From contig UQGG01000016.1 of NCBI GenBank assembly GCA_900540475.1, positions 68,973 through 132,972 on the forward strand: a DNA stretch of 64,000 nucleotides, written 5' to 3'. The translations under genes and the position numbers were made by a program. This stretch comes from an uncultured Robinsoniella sp. (lineage in GTDB: Bacteria; Bacillota; Clostridia; Lachnospirales; Lachnospiraceae). Each line of letters begins with the position of its first letter. Position 1 is the stretch's first letter. The notes under the pieces were generated by a model. It was not told where the DNA came from. It saw only the letters and a program-made list of their open reading frames with translations, and ran no database searches. Of the stretch, positions 8,802 through 17,981 are shown one piece after another.

Positions 8802-10115
8802 ATGAAAAAGAAAAAACTATTATGCCTGGGGCTTACGGCTATGCTTGCGGTGTCCAGTCTTGCAGGCTGCGGCAGCAGTGAAAGTAAAACTACAGAATCA
8901 CAAAAAAAGGAAGAATCAGATACGGTCAAAATTACTTACTGGGGATGGGATAATAATTTTACGGAACCAATGAAGGAAGCTTTTGAAAAAGCGAACCCGG
9001 GCTACGAATTGGAAGTGACCGCAGTTGCTTATTCGGACTATGTTTCCAAAATACAGCAGAGTGCGGCTTCCGGTGCAGAGCTTCCGGATATCCTGATTGG
9101 GGAATCTAATCTGAGAGGACCGCTTTTCCAGATGGATATCTGGGAGGATCTGTCCCAAGAACCTTATCATGTAAAAAAAGAGGATTATTTTGATTATTCC
9201 ATTAATAAATCTATGAATGAAAAAGGAGAAATTCTGGGGATTGAGCAGTCGGTATCACCATCTGCAATGGCTTATAAGAGAAGTGTGGCAGCCGAATATT
9301 TTGGTACCGATGACAGGGCAGAGCTGGAACAGAAGCTTGCGACAATGGAGGATTATGAAGCTGCTGCAAAAGAAGTTCAGGAAAAGTCTGATGGAAAGGT
9401 GTTCCTGTTCAACAGTGCAGGTTCCGTATTGGGCTGGCTGTATACTTCTGATACTAAATCTCTGGTCAGTGATGACGGAAGCCTTGATTTTACCGGGAAA
9501 ATGAAACCCCTTTTAGAAACGGCATGTAAGCTGAGAGATGCAGGGGCAATTGATAATTTTACGGCTGATACCCCACAGGCAAATGCGGCATATGCAGGTG
9601 AAAACCATATCTTATATCCCTGTCCCAATTGGGGGATTTCCAACGGAATTAAAGCCAATGACCCGGATGGTTCCGGTAATTGGGGAATGATGATCCCGCC
9701 AACGGGAGGATACAGCAACGGCGGTACCATTATGGGAATCAGCAAATCTTCTAAGAACAAAGAGGCTGCATGGAAATTTATAGACTGGTGTACCAACTCA
9801 GATGAGGGTGTGAAAGCGGCAAAAGAGCAGGTGTCCTATTATGTACCGGCGAAGAAGTATTATGAGGACAACAGCTATACGACAGATAAGGATACGTATT
9901 TTAAGGGTCAGGACATTGGAGAGTTACTGTATCAGGAGGTTCTTCCCAATATTGAAGTACCTTCCGTCGTAACACCTTATGATTCGGTTGTCCAAAGTGA
10001 AGTGATGCTTTTGGCTCAGGCAATGATGGCTGATAAATCTATGACCTGGGATCAGCTTTTAGAAAAGGGACTTGCCGACGTACAGAGCAAGCTGCCGGAT
10101 GTAACGGTAAAATAA
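8802..10115 (+). CDS. Extracellular sugar-binding lipoprotein of an ABC importer
   Basis: Solute-binding protein of 437 residues, family 1. The signal peptide ends in a lipobox (LAGC, Cys23), followed by a Ser/Lys/Glu-rich linker and the mature start VKITYWGWDNNFTEPMKEAFEK, typical of oligosaccharide binders. GGAG precedes the ATG. It leads an operon with two permeases, a YesN/YesM system and a GH42 beta-galactosidase, so the ligand is probably a galactoside or galacto-oligosaccharide (inference). No ATPase gene is present; such importers often use a shared MsmX-type ATPase encoded elsewhere. Confidence 0.92.
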   Translation: MKKKKLLCLGLTAMLAVSSLAGCGSSESKTTESQKKEESDTVKITYWGWDNNFTEPMKEAFEKANPGYELEVTAVAYSDYVSKIQQSAASGAELPDILIGESNLRGPLFQMDIWEDLSQEPYHVKKEDYFDYSINKSMNEKGEILGIEQSVSPSAMAYKRSVAAEYFGTDDRAELEQKLATMEDYEAAAKEVQEKSDGKVFLFNSAGSVLGWLYTSDTKSLVSDDGSLDFTGKMKPLLETACKLRDAGAIDNFTADTPQANAAYAGENHILYPCPNWGISNGIKANDPDGSGNWGMMIPPTGGYSNGGTIMGISKSSKNKEAAWKFIDWCTNSDEGVKAAKEQVSYYVPAKKYYEDNSYTTDKDTYFKGQDIGELLYQEVLPNIEVPSVVTPYDSVVQSEVMLLAQAMMADKSMTWDQLLEKGLADVQSKLPDVTVK

Positions 10116-10129
10116 GGAATTAAAAACAT

Positions 10130-10195
10130 AATCTGCTGAGTTAAAACCATAGAATAACTTTCCATTCATAGGTAGTTTAACCGGCAGATTTTTAT
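10130..10195 (+). terminator. Attenuating hairpin between binding protein and permeases
   Basis: AATCTGC...GTTAAA pairs with TTTAAC...GCAGATT around a 33-base loop, ending in TTTATT. It ends just before the permease ribosome site, the usual device for making more binding protein than permease. Confidence 0.6.
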
Positions 10196-10219
10196 TGTCA
10201 AAAAATGGAGGTTGTCAGA

Positions 10220-11134
10220 TTGCAGAAACAAAATAAGCTAAGGAATCGAAGTTTAAAATACAGTATTTTTTGGCCGGTAGTATTTATTGCGCCATTTATA
10301 ATCTTTTATTTGGTATTTAATATTTATCCATTACTCTACTCCCTGCGGATCAGTTTTTATAAGTGGGACGGTATCGGAGAACAGATCTTTGTAGGAATCA
10401 AAAACTATACAGATATTATTACAAAGGATCCTAATTTCTGGAAAGCCTTTGGCAATACCCTTATTATTATCATCATTACATATCCCATTGCAATTCTTCT
10501 GGGACTTATTATCGCCAGCTTTTTAAGCAGCCTGAAGAAAGGGGTTCAATTTTTTCAAACCGTCAATTTTCTGCCTTACATTACGACCCCGGTGGCAATC
10601 GGTCTGATTTTTTCCTTTTTGTTTGACTGGAACAGCGGAATTGTGAATTCAGTTGTGAAACTGCTGGGCGGTACGGGCCTGAACTGGCTTGGAGAAGCAT
10701 GGACGGCGCGGCTTGTAATCGCATTTATGATTGGCTGGAAATACATCGGATATTATATGGCACTCTATCTGGCTGGCATAACTTCCATTTCAGAAGAGTT
10801 ATACGAGGCGGCTAAGGTGGATGGCGCCGGTGTGATTCAGACATTTGTAAAAATAACCACACCGATGCTGAAACCAATCACCATGTTTATTGTCATGACC
10901 AGTATCATCGGAGGACTTCAGCTATTTGATGAACCAAATTTACTGTTCCCGGCTACACTCTTTGGCGGACCGGAAAAATCCTGTCTCACAATGGTGGCTC
11001 ATTTCTACGATGTATCCTTCATGTCCACCTCAAGGCTTGGTTACGGAACTGCGGTCGCTTTCAGCCTGTTTATGATTATTGTGGTATTTTCCGTTTGCGG
11101 GAACTTTATGATGAAAAGAAAGGCGGAAGATTAG
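10220..11134 (+). CDS. Sugar ABC transporter permease (MalF/LacF type)
   Basis: Inner-membrane permease of about 304 residues with six helices and the coupling (EAA) loop EELYEAAKVDGAGVIQTFVKI that docks the ATPase, seen here as EELYEAAKVDGAG and IQTFVKI. An ATG exists at 10205, but the only GGAGG lies inside that extension, eight bases before the TTG at 10220, so TTG is preferred. The stop codon is one base from the next permease's start, so the two are co-translated subunits of one importer. Confidence 0.88.
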   Translation: MQKQNKLRNRSLKYSIFWPVVFIAPFIIFYLVFNIYPLLYSLRISFYKWDGIGEQIFVGIKNYTDIITKDPNFWKAFGNTLIIIIITYPIAILLGLIIASFLSSLKKGVQFFQTVNFLPYITTPVAIGLIFSFLFDWNSGIVNSVVKLLGGTGLNWLGEAWTARLVIAFMIGWKYIGYYMALYLAGITSISEELYEAAKVDGAGVIQTFVKITTPMLKPITMFIVMTSIIGGLQLFDEPNLLFPATLFGGPEKSCLTMVAHFYDVSFMSTSRLGYGTAVAFSLFMIIVVFSVCGNFMMKRKAED

Positions 11135-11135
11135 A

Positions 11136-11951
11136 ATGAAGAAAACAAAAGCATTTTTAACCTATTTACTATTAGGATTCATTACTTTGATATCGCTGTA
11201 TCCATTTTATACGATGATCATTATGGCGTCTTACCGATCAGAAAATTTATTTCAGCAGATCCCGATTTTACCGGGGAATTATTTTTTGGAAAATCTAAAA
11301 GTCGTGATGAGTGCAAACTTTACCCAGACATATGTAAATAGTTTGTTGATTGCAGTGATTTCCACGGTGGTCAGTGTTCTTGTGAGCGGTATGATTGGAT
11401 ATGGAATCAATGTATACCAGTTCCGCTTAAAAAAAATAATTGTCAGTTTCATTATGCTTACGATGATGGTACCCACCCAGATCAGTATTATCGGCTATAT
11501 GATAGAAATGAGAAAAATGGGATTCCAGGACAGCCTGTGGCCGATGATATTTGTATGGTTTGCCCATGGCTTCGGCGCCTTTTGGATGATTCAGTTTATT
11601 CAGACTTCCGTTCCCATGGAAATTATAGAGAGTGCCAGAATTGATGGTTCCGGTGAGTTTTCTACTTTTTTAAAAATTGCATTTCCATGTATCAAACCGG
11701 CGGTAACCACACTGTCGCTGCTGGTATTTTTAGGATCCTGGAACAGTTATCTGTATCCACTTGTCTTCTCCAATAGGGAAGAATTGTATACCATACCCAT
11801 CTTTATCAAGAGTCTTTCGAATATGTACCGGACCGATTATGGAGCGCAATTAGTTGGATTGTCCCTGTCTATTGTACCGGTTGTAATCTTGTTTGTCATA
11901 TGCTCTAAAACCTTTATTAAAGGACTGACGGCGGGAGCAGTAAAGGGATAA
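11136..11951 (+). CDS. Sugar ABC transporter permease (MalG/LacG type)
   Basis: Second permease of the importer, 271 residues, six helices, with an EAA loop (EIIESARIDGSGEFSTF). Length and placement match the MalG-like subunits that pair with the MalF-like protein before it. Substrate specificity is set mainly by the binding protein; a galactoside is inferred from the GH42 gene in the cluster. Confidence 0.9.
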   Translation: MKKTKAFLTYLLLGFITLISLYPFYTMIIMASYRSENLFQQIPILPGNYFLENLKVVMSANFTQTYVNSLLIAVISTVVSVLVSGMIGYGINVYQFRLKKIIVSFIMLTMMVPTQISIIGYMIEMRKMGFQDSLWPMIFVWFAHGFGAFWMIQFIQTSVPMEIIESARIDGSGEFSTFLKIAFPCIKPAVTTLSLLVFLGSWNSYLYPLVFSNREELYTIPIFIKSLSNMYRTDYGAQLVGLSLSIVPVVILFVICSKTFIKGLTAGAVKG

Positions 11952-12064
11952 CAAAAGGCAGGCTGGAAACTGTTAAAAGCTGATAAAAAAACTGGGATTC
12001 TGGAAGAAATTAGTTCTCTTACCATTCTAAAAATATGTTAAGATGAATTCCGGAGGTAGGAAAA

Positions 12065-13591
12065 ATGGACAGGATAAAATTATTTATTGTAGATGATGAG
12101 CCTATGGCAATCGAATATTTTAAAAGCTATCTGACAGGGCTGGATCAGTATGAGCTGGTTGGAGAAGCATATGACGGCAGAATGGGGTATGAATTAATCA
12201 GGGAAAAAAGACCGGATATTATATTTGTGGATATCAGTATGCCCGTTATGGATGGACTTACCCTGGCAGAACAGCTTTTAAAAGACAGCAGAACATGGAA
12301 AATTATTCTGCTCTCATCTTACCGGGAGTTTGACTACGCAAAAAAGGGGCTGGAAATCGGCATCACCTCTTATCTTCTAAAGCATCAGATTACCCAGGAT
12401 ATATTGTCAGCAGAAATAGAAAAGGCCATGGGGGAAGTACGGGAGTCGAAAATAACGGAGCGTAAGCTTTTTCATTATAATTTCCGGAAGTTCTTGCTGT
12501 CGGAATCAGATTCAGACTCAGGCTCAGACCTTACCGAATTTGTCTATAAAAAGGCAGGTGAATTCTTACTTCTGGATATCGTGCCGGATGAACCGGTTCT
12601 TTCTTTTGGGCAGACAGAACCCGCAGGAGGAGTGCCTGATTGGGAGGAAGTGGAAACGTATGAGAGGCGGGGAATTGCCTGCAAAGGGATTATGGAAATG
12701 GAGACAGGCCGTTTTACCGCCATTTTGTTTCTGAAACCCGGTTACAGCGAAAGCCAGAAAAGAGAATGTCTGTTGGAATTCGCTGCTTTGACTCAGCAGT
12801 ATTTTCACCGGGATAACAGGACGGCGTCTGTTGTGATTTCACGGTTGATCACAAATTTTTATGCGCTCCCGAAACTTTACCGTGAACTTATGGTCTATGG
12901 AGACAGACTTTATCTATATAAAAGGGATACTATAATATTTCAGGCTGATATGGCGCTGCCGTTAACTGACGAGATGTCCGGGGATATATTTCTGGAGCTG
13001 CTGGTGGCATTGGAAGCGGGGGAAGATGAAGCGGTCAGCTGTCTGGAAATGGTGTTTCAAAGGGTAGAAGCAGGTCCGGCAAGAGCAGAATTCTGCCGGA
13101 TGACACAGGATATCATACAGGTATTAAGATCCTTTATGAAGAAAAATAAGATCCAGCCGGAATTATGCAAGGGGCAGGCAGTGCCTTATTCCGTAAGAGA
13201 AACCAGAGACTGGATGATCCGGGCGGTAAAGGAAATGTTTCAGGCGATAGCGGAATCAAAAAATAAATGGAAGTCTGAAGTGACCAGAAGTGCAATTTAT
13301 TATATGGAAGAAAACTACAGCAGAAATATTTCTCTTTGGGATATTGCTGCATACTGCGGTGTAAGTGAAAGCTATCTCAGAAAGAAATTCAAGCTGGAGA
13401 TGGGAAATACCGTAGTGGATTATCTGACAATCCTCAGAATCGATAAGGCTAAGGTGATTCTGAAAAACAAAAGTGTTCGGGTTGTAGATATACATAAAAT
13501 GGTAGGATTTACTTCCAGCCAGTATTTCAGCAACGTATTTAAAAAAGTCGAAGGCATCAGTCCAAGTGATTATCGCAATCAGCAGTTCTGA
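12065..13591 (+). CDS. YesN-type response regulator with AraC domain
   Basis: Response regulator of 508 residues: receiver at 1-120 with Asp56 (FVDISMPVMDG), a poorly conserved middle region, and a C-terminal AraC double helix-turn-helix (about 405-505: NISLWDIAAYCGVSESYLRKKF and VVDIHKMVGFTSSQYFSNVF, given here in part as DIAAYCGVSESYLRKKF). Members control sugar-importer operons. The start has GGAGG eight bases upstream. The kinase follows with its start 19 bases after this stop codon. Confidence 0.9.
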   Translation: MDRIKLFIVDDEPMAIEYFKSYLTGLDQYELVGEAYDGRMGYELIREKRPDIIFVDISMPVMDGLTLAEQLLKDSRTWKIILLSSYREFDYAKKGLEIGITSYLLKHQITQDILSAEIEKAMGEVRESKITERKLFHYNFRKFLLSESDSDSGSDLTEFVYKKAGEFLLLDIVPDEPVLSFGQTEPAGGVPDWEEVETYERRGIACKGIMEMETGRFTAILFLKPGYSESQKRECLLEFAALTQQYFHRDNRTASVVISRLITNFYALPKLYRELMVYGDRLYLYKRDTIIFQADMALPLTDEMSGDIFLELLVALEAGEDEAVSCLEMVFQRVEAGPARAEFCRMTQDIIQVLRSFMKKNKIQPELCKGQAVPYSVRETRDWMIRAVKEMFQAIAESKNKWKSEVTRSAIYYMEENYSRNISLWDIAAYCGVSESYLRKKFKLEMGNTVVDYLTILRIDKAKVILKNKSVRVVDIHKMVGFTSSQYFSNVFKKVEGISPSDYRNQQF

Positions 13592-13610
13592 CTGGCAAAG
13601 GAGAAGGTCT

Positions 13611-15293
13611 ATGAGAAAAGCAGGTATTAAATATAAACTGATTATAATTACCATGATCGTAACCCTTGGAGTGCTGACCGCGTGTGGAATTCTGTCTTCC
13701 CTTTATTTCTTTAATGTATTAAAAAAGCAGATCTATCAGGATGAAAGGCAAAAATTAAATCAGACAGCAGTCCGAATAGCGGATATTCAGGATGAGATGA
13801 TGAAAATGGCAAAAATTATCGCCAGTGACGGTGAGATTCAGCGGATTATTACAGAAGAAAATGCGGTGGGAATGGTGGAATATTTTTCGGGCAGGCAGCA
13901 GGTTACCAACAAACTTTCCCAATATCTGAACATCCGCCAGGACAGTTACAGTGTGTATATTCTTACAGATCAGTCTGTTTATTTCAGCAATGGGCTGGAG
14001 ACGGATGAGGATATCAGGCAGGATTACTGGTATCAGGAAATGGAAGGAAACGGATTTACCGGCGTACATGAAATCTATCAGATGCAGTCGAAAATAAAAA
14101 CGAGAGTGGTTAGTTACCGCATGCAGTTCTATGATATGAAAAGCGGTACCAGAGCGCTGGGGGATATCATTATTAATCTGGATTACGAAGAACTCCAGTA
14201 TAATTTAGATATGAATGATGAAATATTAGAGGGTTATTGGCTGTCAGATCAGCAGGGAAATAAAATCTGGTCCTACGGGAAGCTTGGTGAGGATACCGAA
14301 AATTCCGGGCGCATCGTCCGTCAGGATTATCCCATGCCGGATGGGTGGACTTTATCTGCCCAAATATCAGACAGCGGGATCATTTACAAGCTCAGATATA
14401 TTTTTATATTTTTCAGTGTGCTGTTTTTGGCGGCTCTTATCGTACTGGCGGCTGTGCTATGGCGCTTTATGGGCATCCTGTTAAACCCCATTGAACAGCT
14501 GGTGGAAGGTGCCAAGGAAGTTGGAAACGGAAATTTTAATTATCTGGTTAATATTCAAACGGAGGATGAATTTCAGAGGCTGGGGGAGTCCTTTAATACG
14601 ATGGTAGGTGATATTAAGAATTACATAGACACATCCATTCAATATGAGAAGACTGCGAAGGAGATGGAAATCAACCGCCTGATGCTGCAAATTAATCCTC
14701 ATTTTATTTATAATACGCTGAATTCTATTGTATTTATGGCACAGATCAAGGGAAATGAGGATATCGCTATATTTGCAAAGGCTTTTATTTCCCTGCTGCA
14801 GGATACCCTGAATGTGGATAAAGATAAGATGTATATCAGCCTGGAACAGGAGATGACCAACGTAAAAAATTATCTGATTCTGCAAAGTTACCGCTATGTA
14901 AATAGATTCGAAGTGGTCTATGATGTGCATGAGGAAACGCTGTCCTGTAAAGTACCGAATGTGTTTATTCAGCCGCTGGTGGAAAATGCCGTATTTCACG
15001 GGATCTGCCCGAAGCCGGGGAAAGGTATATTAAAAATATCTTCCAGGCTGGAGGAAGACGGAAATGTGCAGATAACCGTTGAAGACAATGGTGCTGGAAT
15101 GACCGGGGACCAGATAGAAGCACTTTTGAACACGGATATGAAGATCCGGGGAGGTATGAGAAAGATTGGAATTTCCAATATCAAAGAACGGATTCAATAT
15201 ATTTATGGTGAAAATTATGGAATGACCATTGAAAGCCAGGTGGAAATGGGAACTAAAATAGTGATAAATATACCCTTCGAACCGGTGGAGTAA
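13611..15293 (+). CDS. YesM-type sensor histidine kinase
   Basis: Kinase of 560 residues with a membrane helix near residues 9-31, an extracellular sensor of about 230 residues, a second helix, HAMP, and the His_kinase motif LQINPHFIYNTLNSIVF, followed by an ATP-binding domain (VENAVFHGI, EDNGAGM). This is the YesM arrangement that senses sugars or binding proteins outside the cell. A longer in-frame start at 13566 overlaps the regulator; ATG 13611 with AAAGGAG upstream is preferred. The partner is the YesN protein just before it. Confidence 0.9.
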   Translation: MRKAGIKYKLIIITMIVTLGVLTACGILSSLYFFNVLKKQIYQDERQKLNQTAVRIADIQDEMMKMAKIIASDGEIQRIITEENAVGMVEYFSGRQQVTNKLSQYLNIRQDSYSVYILTDQSVYFSNGLETDEDIRQDYWYQEMEGNGFTGVHEIYQMQSKIKTRVVSYRMQFYDMKSGTRALGDIIINLDYEELQYNLDMNDEILEGYWLSDQQGNKIWSYGKLGEDTENSGRIVRQDYPMPDGWTLSAQISDSGIIYKLRYIFIFFSVLFLAALIVLAAVLWRFMGILLNPIEQLVEGAKEVGNGNFNYLVNIQTEDEFQRLGESFNTMVGDIKNYIDTSIQYEKTAKEMEINRLMLQINPHFIYNTLNSIVFMAQIKGNEDIAIFAKAFISLLQDTLNVDKDKMYISLEQEMTNVKNYLILQSYRYVNRFEVVYDVHEETLSCKVPNVFIQPLVENAVFHGICPKPGKGILKISSRLEEDGNVQITVEDNGAGMTGDQIEALLNTDMKIRGGMRKIGISNIKERIQYIYGENYGMTIESQVEMGTKIVINIPFEPVE

Positions 15294-15328
15294 CAGAAGA
15301 TAAAACGGAATAAACAGAAAAAGACACC

Positions 15329-15373
15329 AGAGAATTTAGAGAGCTTAGAGAGCAAAGAGAGCAAAGAGGATAA
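15329..15373 (+). repeat. Five 9-bp tandem repeats before the GH42 gene
   Basis: AGAGAATTT, AGAGAGCTT, AGAGAGCAA, AGAGAGCAA and AGAGGATAA follow each other without gaps, the last supplying the purine-rich ribosome site of the beta-galactosidase. Confidence 0.85.
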
Positions 15374-15380
15374 AGAAAAA

Positions 15381-17360
15381 ATGGAAGAAAAGCTTTATTA
15401 CGGATGCGCCTATTATCCGGAATTATGGGATGAGGAAGCGGTCGATTCGGATATCCGGCATATGAAGAAACTGGGTATTAATGTAGTACGGATGGGTGAA
15501 TTTGCCTGGTCCGTGATAGAACCGGAGGAGGGAAAATTCAATACCGGGTATTTTGCGGGGATAATTCAGAAACTGGACGACCATGGGATTAAGACGATTT
15601 TATGCACCCCCACGGCTACGCCGCCAGTCTGGTTGACTTACGGGCACCCGGAACGGCTGTTTCAAAATCAAAGCGGCGAGAGACTAAGTCATGGGGCAAG
15701 GCAGCACTGCTGTATCAATCATCCGTATTTTATAGAAAAAGCGAAGATTATTGTGGAGAAAATAGCAGAGTCGGCGGGAAAGCTGCCCGGAGTTATCGGC
15801 TGGCAGATTGACAATGAGTTAAAGTGCCATGTATCCGAATGCTATTGTGAAACCTGTCTGGCGCTGTGGCACCAGTGGCTGGAAAAACGGTACGGCACCG
15901 TGGATCAGCTGAATAAATCATGGGGGACAGAGGTATGGAGCGAGCGGTATCTTGCTTTTGAGCAGGTTCCGGCACCGGTTAAAACGCCGTTTCTCCACAA
16001 TGCATCATTAGAGCAGGCATATAAGCAGTTTGCCAGGGAAAAGACCAGCCGGTATTGCCATATGCAGGCGGAAATAATAAGAAAGTATTCCTGTCAGCCG
16101 ATTACCCATAATTCCGGCGAATACTTTGCACTTGATAATCCCCAATTATTTGAGAAACTGGATTTTGCATCTTTTGATGACTATGCAGAGGCCAAAGATT
16201 ACGCCATTATGCTAAGAAGCTATGATTATTTCCGCATGTTAAAAAAAGAGGTTCCATTCTGGGTTATGGAGACAAGTCCCAATCATAATGGCTGCCTTAC
16301 CGGTGCCGCAGTACCTCATCCGGCAGGATATCTGAAAGCGGAAGCGGCAGCCGCTTACATTGCCGGTGCCCAGGGGTTCTCCTACTGGCTCTTCCGGCAG
16401 CAGCAGGCAGGCTGTGAAATAACCCATGGGTCCATCCTGTATGCCTGGGGAGCTCCCACAACCGGATATACCGATGTAACAGAAGCGGGGCTGGTGAAAG
16501 AAAAGATTGAGCCTTATATTATGAAAACCCATATTCCCAGAGGGAAAGTGGCATTGATGTATTCGGATACTGCACGGATTACCTATGAGGTGGAGCCATT
16601 TGAAAATTATGATTACTGGAAGATGATCCAGATGGCATATGAAGAGGACATTCCCCACGATATGATGACGGATGTTATACATGAAGATACCGATTTAAAG
16701 GGCTATCCGGTATTATATACGCCGTTTATGGCAAGTATGAAAGAGGATTTTATAAAAAAAGCGGTCAGCTATGTAGAAAACGGCGGTATTTGGATAACCG
16801 GTCCGATGTGCAATTACAGAACCAGCGAACATACGGTGCCTTTGGACGGGGGATTTGGAACGCTGGAGCAATATGCAGGAGCAAAAGTTAAGTATCTGGA
16901 AAGTTTTACAGATGCAGGTGTCAATGGAAAAGCATTTGATACCAACATGGAATTGTCCATGCTGAGCGCAGTGTTTGAAGTGAAAGAAGCAAAACCGTTG
17001 GGCTTTGTGACATCCGGGAGGCTGGAAGGAGAAGTCTTTCTTACAGAGCAGCGTTTGGGAAAAGGAAGGCTGATTCTGATTGGATCCCGCCCCAAACAGG
17101 GGATCCGGCATAATTTTATGCAGAAACTCCTGACTCATTATTTAGAAATAAATGGGGTACAGTTTTTCTGGAAATCGAATGGGGGCATTAAGACGGTGGA
17201 ACGGCTGGGAGATGACGGATCGGTTTATCTGTTTGCAGTGGATATGAGCGGAAAAGGGGGATTCTTATCTATTTGTAGAGAATTTGAAGTTGTATTTGGG
17301 GAACGAGTGGAAGGCGGGATCGAACTGAAACCGTATGAAACGGTTTTAGTGCGTGTTTGA
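15381..17360 (+). CDS. GH42 beta-galactosidase
   Basis: Intracellular glycosidase of 659 residues that should release galactose from short beta-galactosides imported by the ABC system upstream. The GH42 opening YYGCAYYPELW, the acid/base Glu146 (GWQIDNELKCH) and the nucleophile Glu297 (FWVMETSPN) are all present, as is the family's cysteine cluster (CYCETC with CC at 110-111). There is no signal peptide. The ribosome site is weak (AGAGG, eleven bases upstream) and is built from 9-bp repeats. The last codons and the TGA overlap the left end of a MITE-like repeat, so the natural C-terminus may have been altered by that insertion. Confidence 0.93.
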   Translation: MEEKLYYGCAYYPELWDEEAVDSDIRHMKKLGINVVRMGEFAWSVIEPEEGKFNTGYFAGIIQKLDDHGIKTILCTPTATPPVWLTYGHPERLFQNQSGERLSHGARQHCCINHPYFIEKAKIIVEKIAESAGKLPGVIGWQIDNELKCHVSECYCETCLALWHQWLEKRYGTVDQLNKSWGTEVWSERYLAFEQVPAPVKTPFLHNASLEQAYKQFAREKTSRYCHMQAEIIRKYSCQPITHNSGEYFALDNPQLFEKLDFASFDDYAEAKDYAIMLRSYDYFRMLKKEVPFWVMETSPNHNGCLTGAAVPHPAGYLKAEAAAAYIAGAQGFSYWLFRQQQAGCEITHGSILYAWGAPTTGYTDVTEAGLVKEKIEPYIMKTHIPRGKVALMYSDTARITYEVEPFENYDYWKMIQMAYEEDIPHDMMTDVIHEDTDLKGYPVLYTPFMASMKEDFIKKAVSYVENGGIWITGPMCNYRTSEHTVPLDGGFGTLEQYAGAKVKYLESFTDAGVNGKAFDTNMELSMLSAVFEVKEAKPLGFVTSGRLEGEVFLTEQRLGKGRLILIGSRPKQGIRHNFMQKLLTHYLEINGVQFFWKSNGGIKTVERLGDDGSVYLFAVDMSGKGGFLSICREFEVVFGERVEGGIELKPYETVLVRV

Positions 17361-17506
17361 AAATTCTTCCCGCCAGCTGCATGCCTCACTTTGCGGTATT
17401 TTTGCCCTGAATTCAGGTTATGCAGCCCGCTATGCGTCCTGCATCCAGGTGAAAATTTCACAAAATGTGGCGATAAGCTGCCAGAAAGCAATTTTAAATC
17501 ATGTTC
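17351..17506. mobile_element. MITE-like palindromic repeat between convergent genes
   Basis: A non-coding element of about 155 bases with imperfect terminal inverted repeats: GCGTGTTTGAAAATTCTT at the left and AAAGCAATTTTAAATCATGT at the right, continuing inward to GCCAGCT / AGCTGCC. It holds internal hairpins (CCTGAATTCAGG, TGCAG...CTGCA). It carries the TGA of the GH42 gene in its left end and abuts the TAG of the HxlR gene. Matching termini recur near 35191, 56848, 61623 and 63913. Confidence 0.6.
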
Positions 17507-17844
17507 TAACGCGTCAGTTCATCCCAGTGCTCATCACCCCATTTTTTTAAGTGCAGCATAACCGGTATCAGACTGTTACCCAATTCAGTTAAATGGTATT
17601 CCACATGGGGCGGCACTTCCTGAAAGTCATGTCTTATCAGTATTCCGGAAGATTCCAGCTCCCGCAGCTGTTTTACCAATGAGGATTCTGCGATATGCCC
17701 AATGTGCCGCCTTAGTTTACCAAATCTGTGGACATCTTCAAATGCAATATAATATATAATTTCGATCTTCCATTTTCCACCCAGAATTTTTTGAATAGTA
17801 GAAATAACAGGGCATCTTTCTATGGACAATTGGTCTTTTTTCAT
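17506..17844 (-). CDS. HxlR-family transcriptional regulator
   Basis: Winged-helix regulator of 112 residues with the HxlR pattern CPVISTIQKILGGKWKIEI, RFGKLRRHIGHI, LVKQLRELESSGILIRHDF and VEYHLTELGNSL. Members often sense redox or electrophile stress. It is divergent from the EFR1-type gene and shares its promoter region, so it probably controls that gene and itself. Confidence 0.92.
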   Translation of the reverse strand: MKKDQLSIERCPVISTIQKILGGKWKIEIIYYIAFEDVHRFGKLRRHIGHIAESSLVKQLRELESSGILIRHDFQEVPPHVEYHLTELGNSLIPVMLHLKKWGDEHWDELTR

Positions 17845-17871
17845 CTGTTGCTGTCTCCTAACTTTTTACAT

Positions 17872-17900
17872 AGTATAGCCATAAGCGTGAGAAATTGCAA
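17872..17900 (-). promoter_or_regulatory. HxlR promoter
   Basis: On the minus strand TTGCAA (17895-17900), 17-base spacer, TATACT (17872-17877). Confidence 0.6.
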
Positions 17901-17910
17901 TATACTACAA

Positions 17911-17927
17911 AAAAGTTCAGTACTTTT
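17911..17927. promoter_or_regulatory. Candidate HxlR operator
   Basis: AAAAGT and ACTTTT with a five-base spacer, between the divergent HxlR and EFR1 promoters. HxlR proteins bind short inverted repeats of this kind. Confidence 0.45.
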
Positions 17928-17981
17928 CTTTTTGCGGCAGGATGATATAATCTGCTTATCTTACAAGAGGAGAGTGACAAA

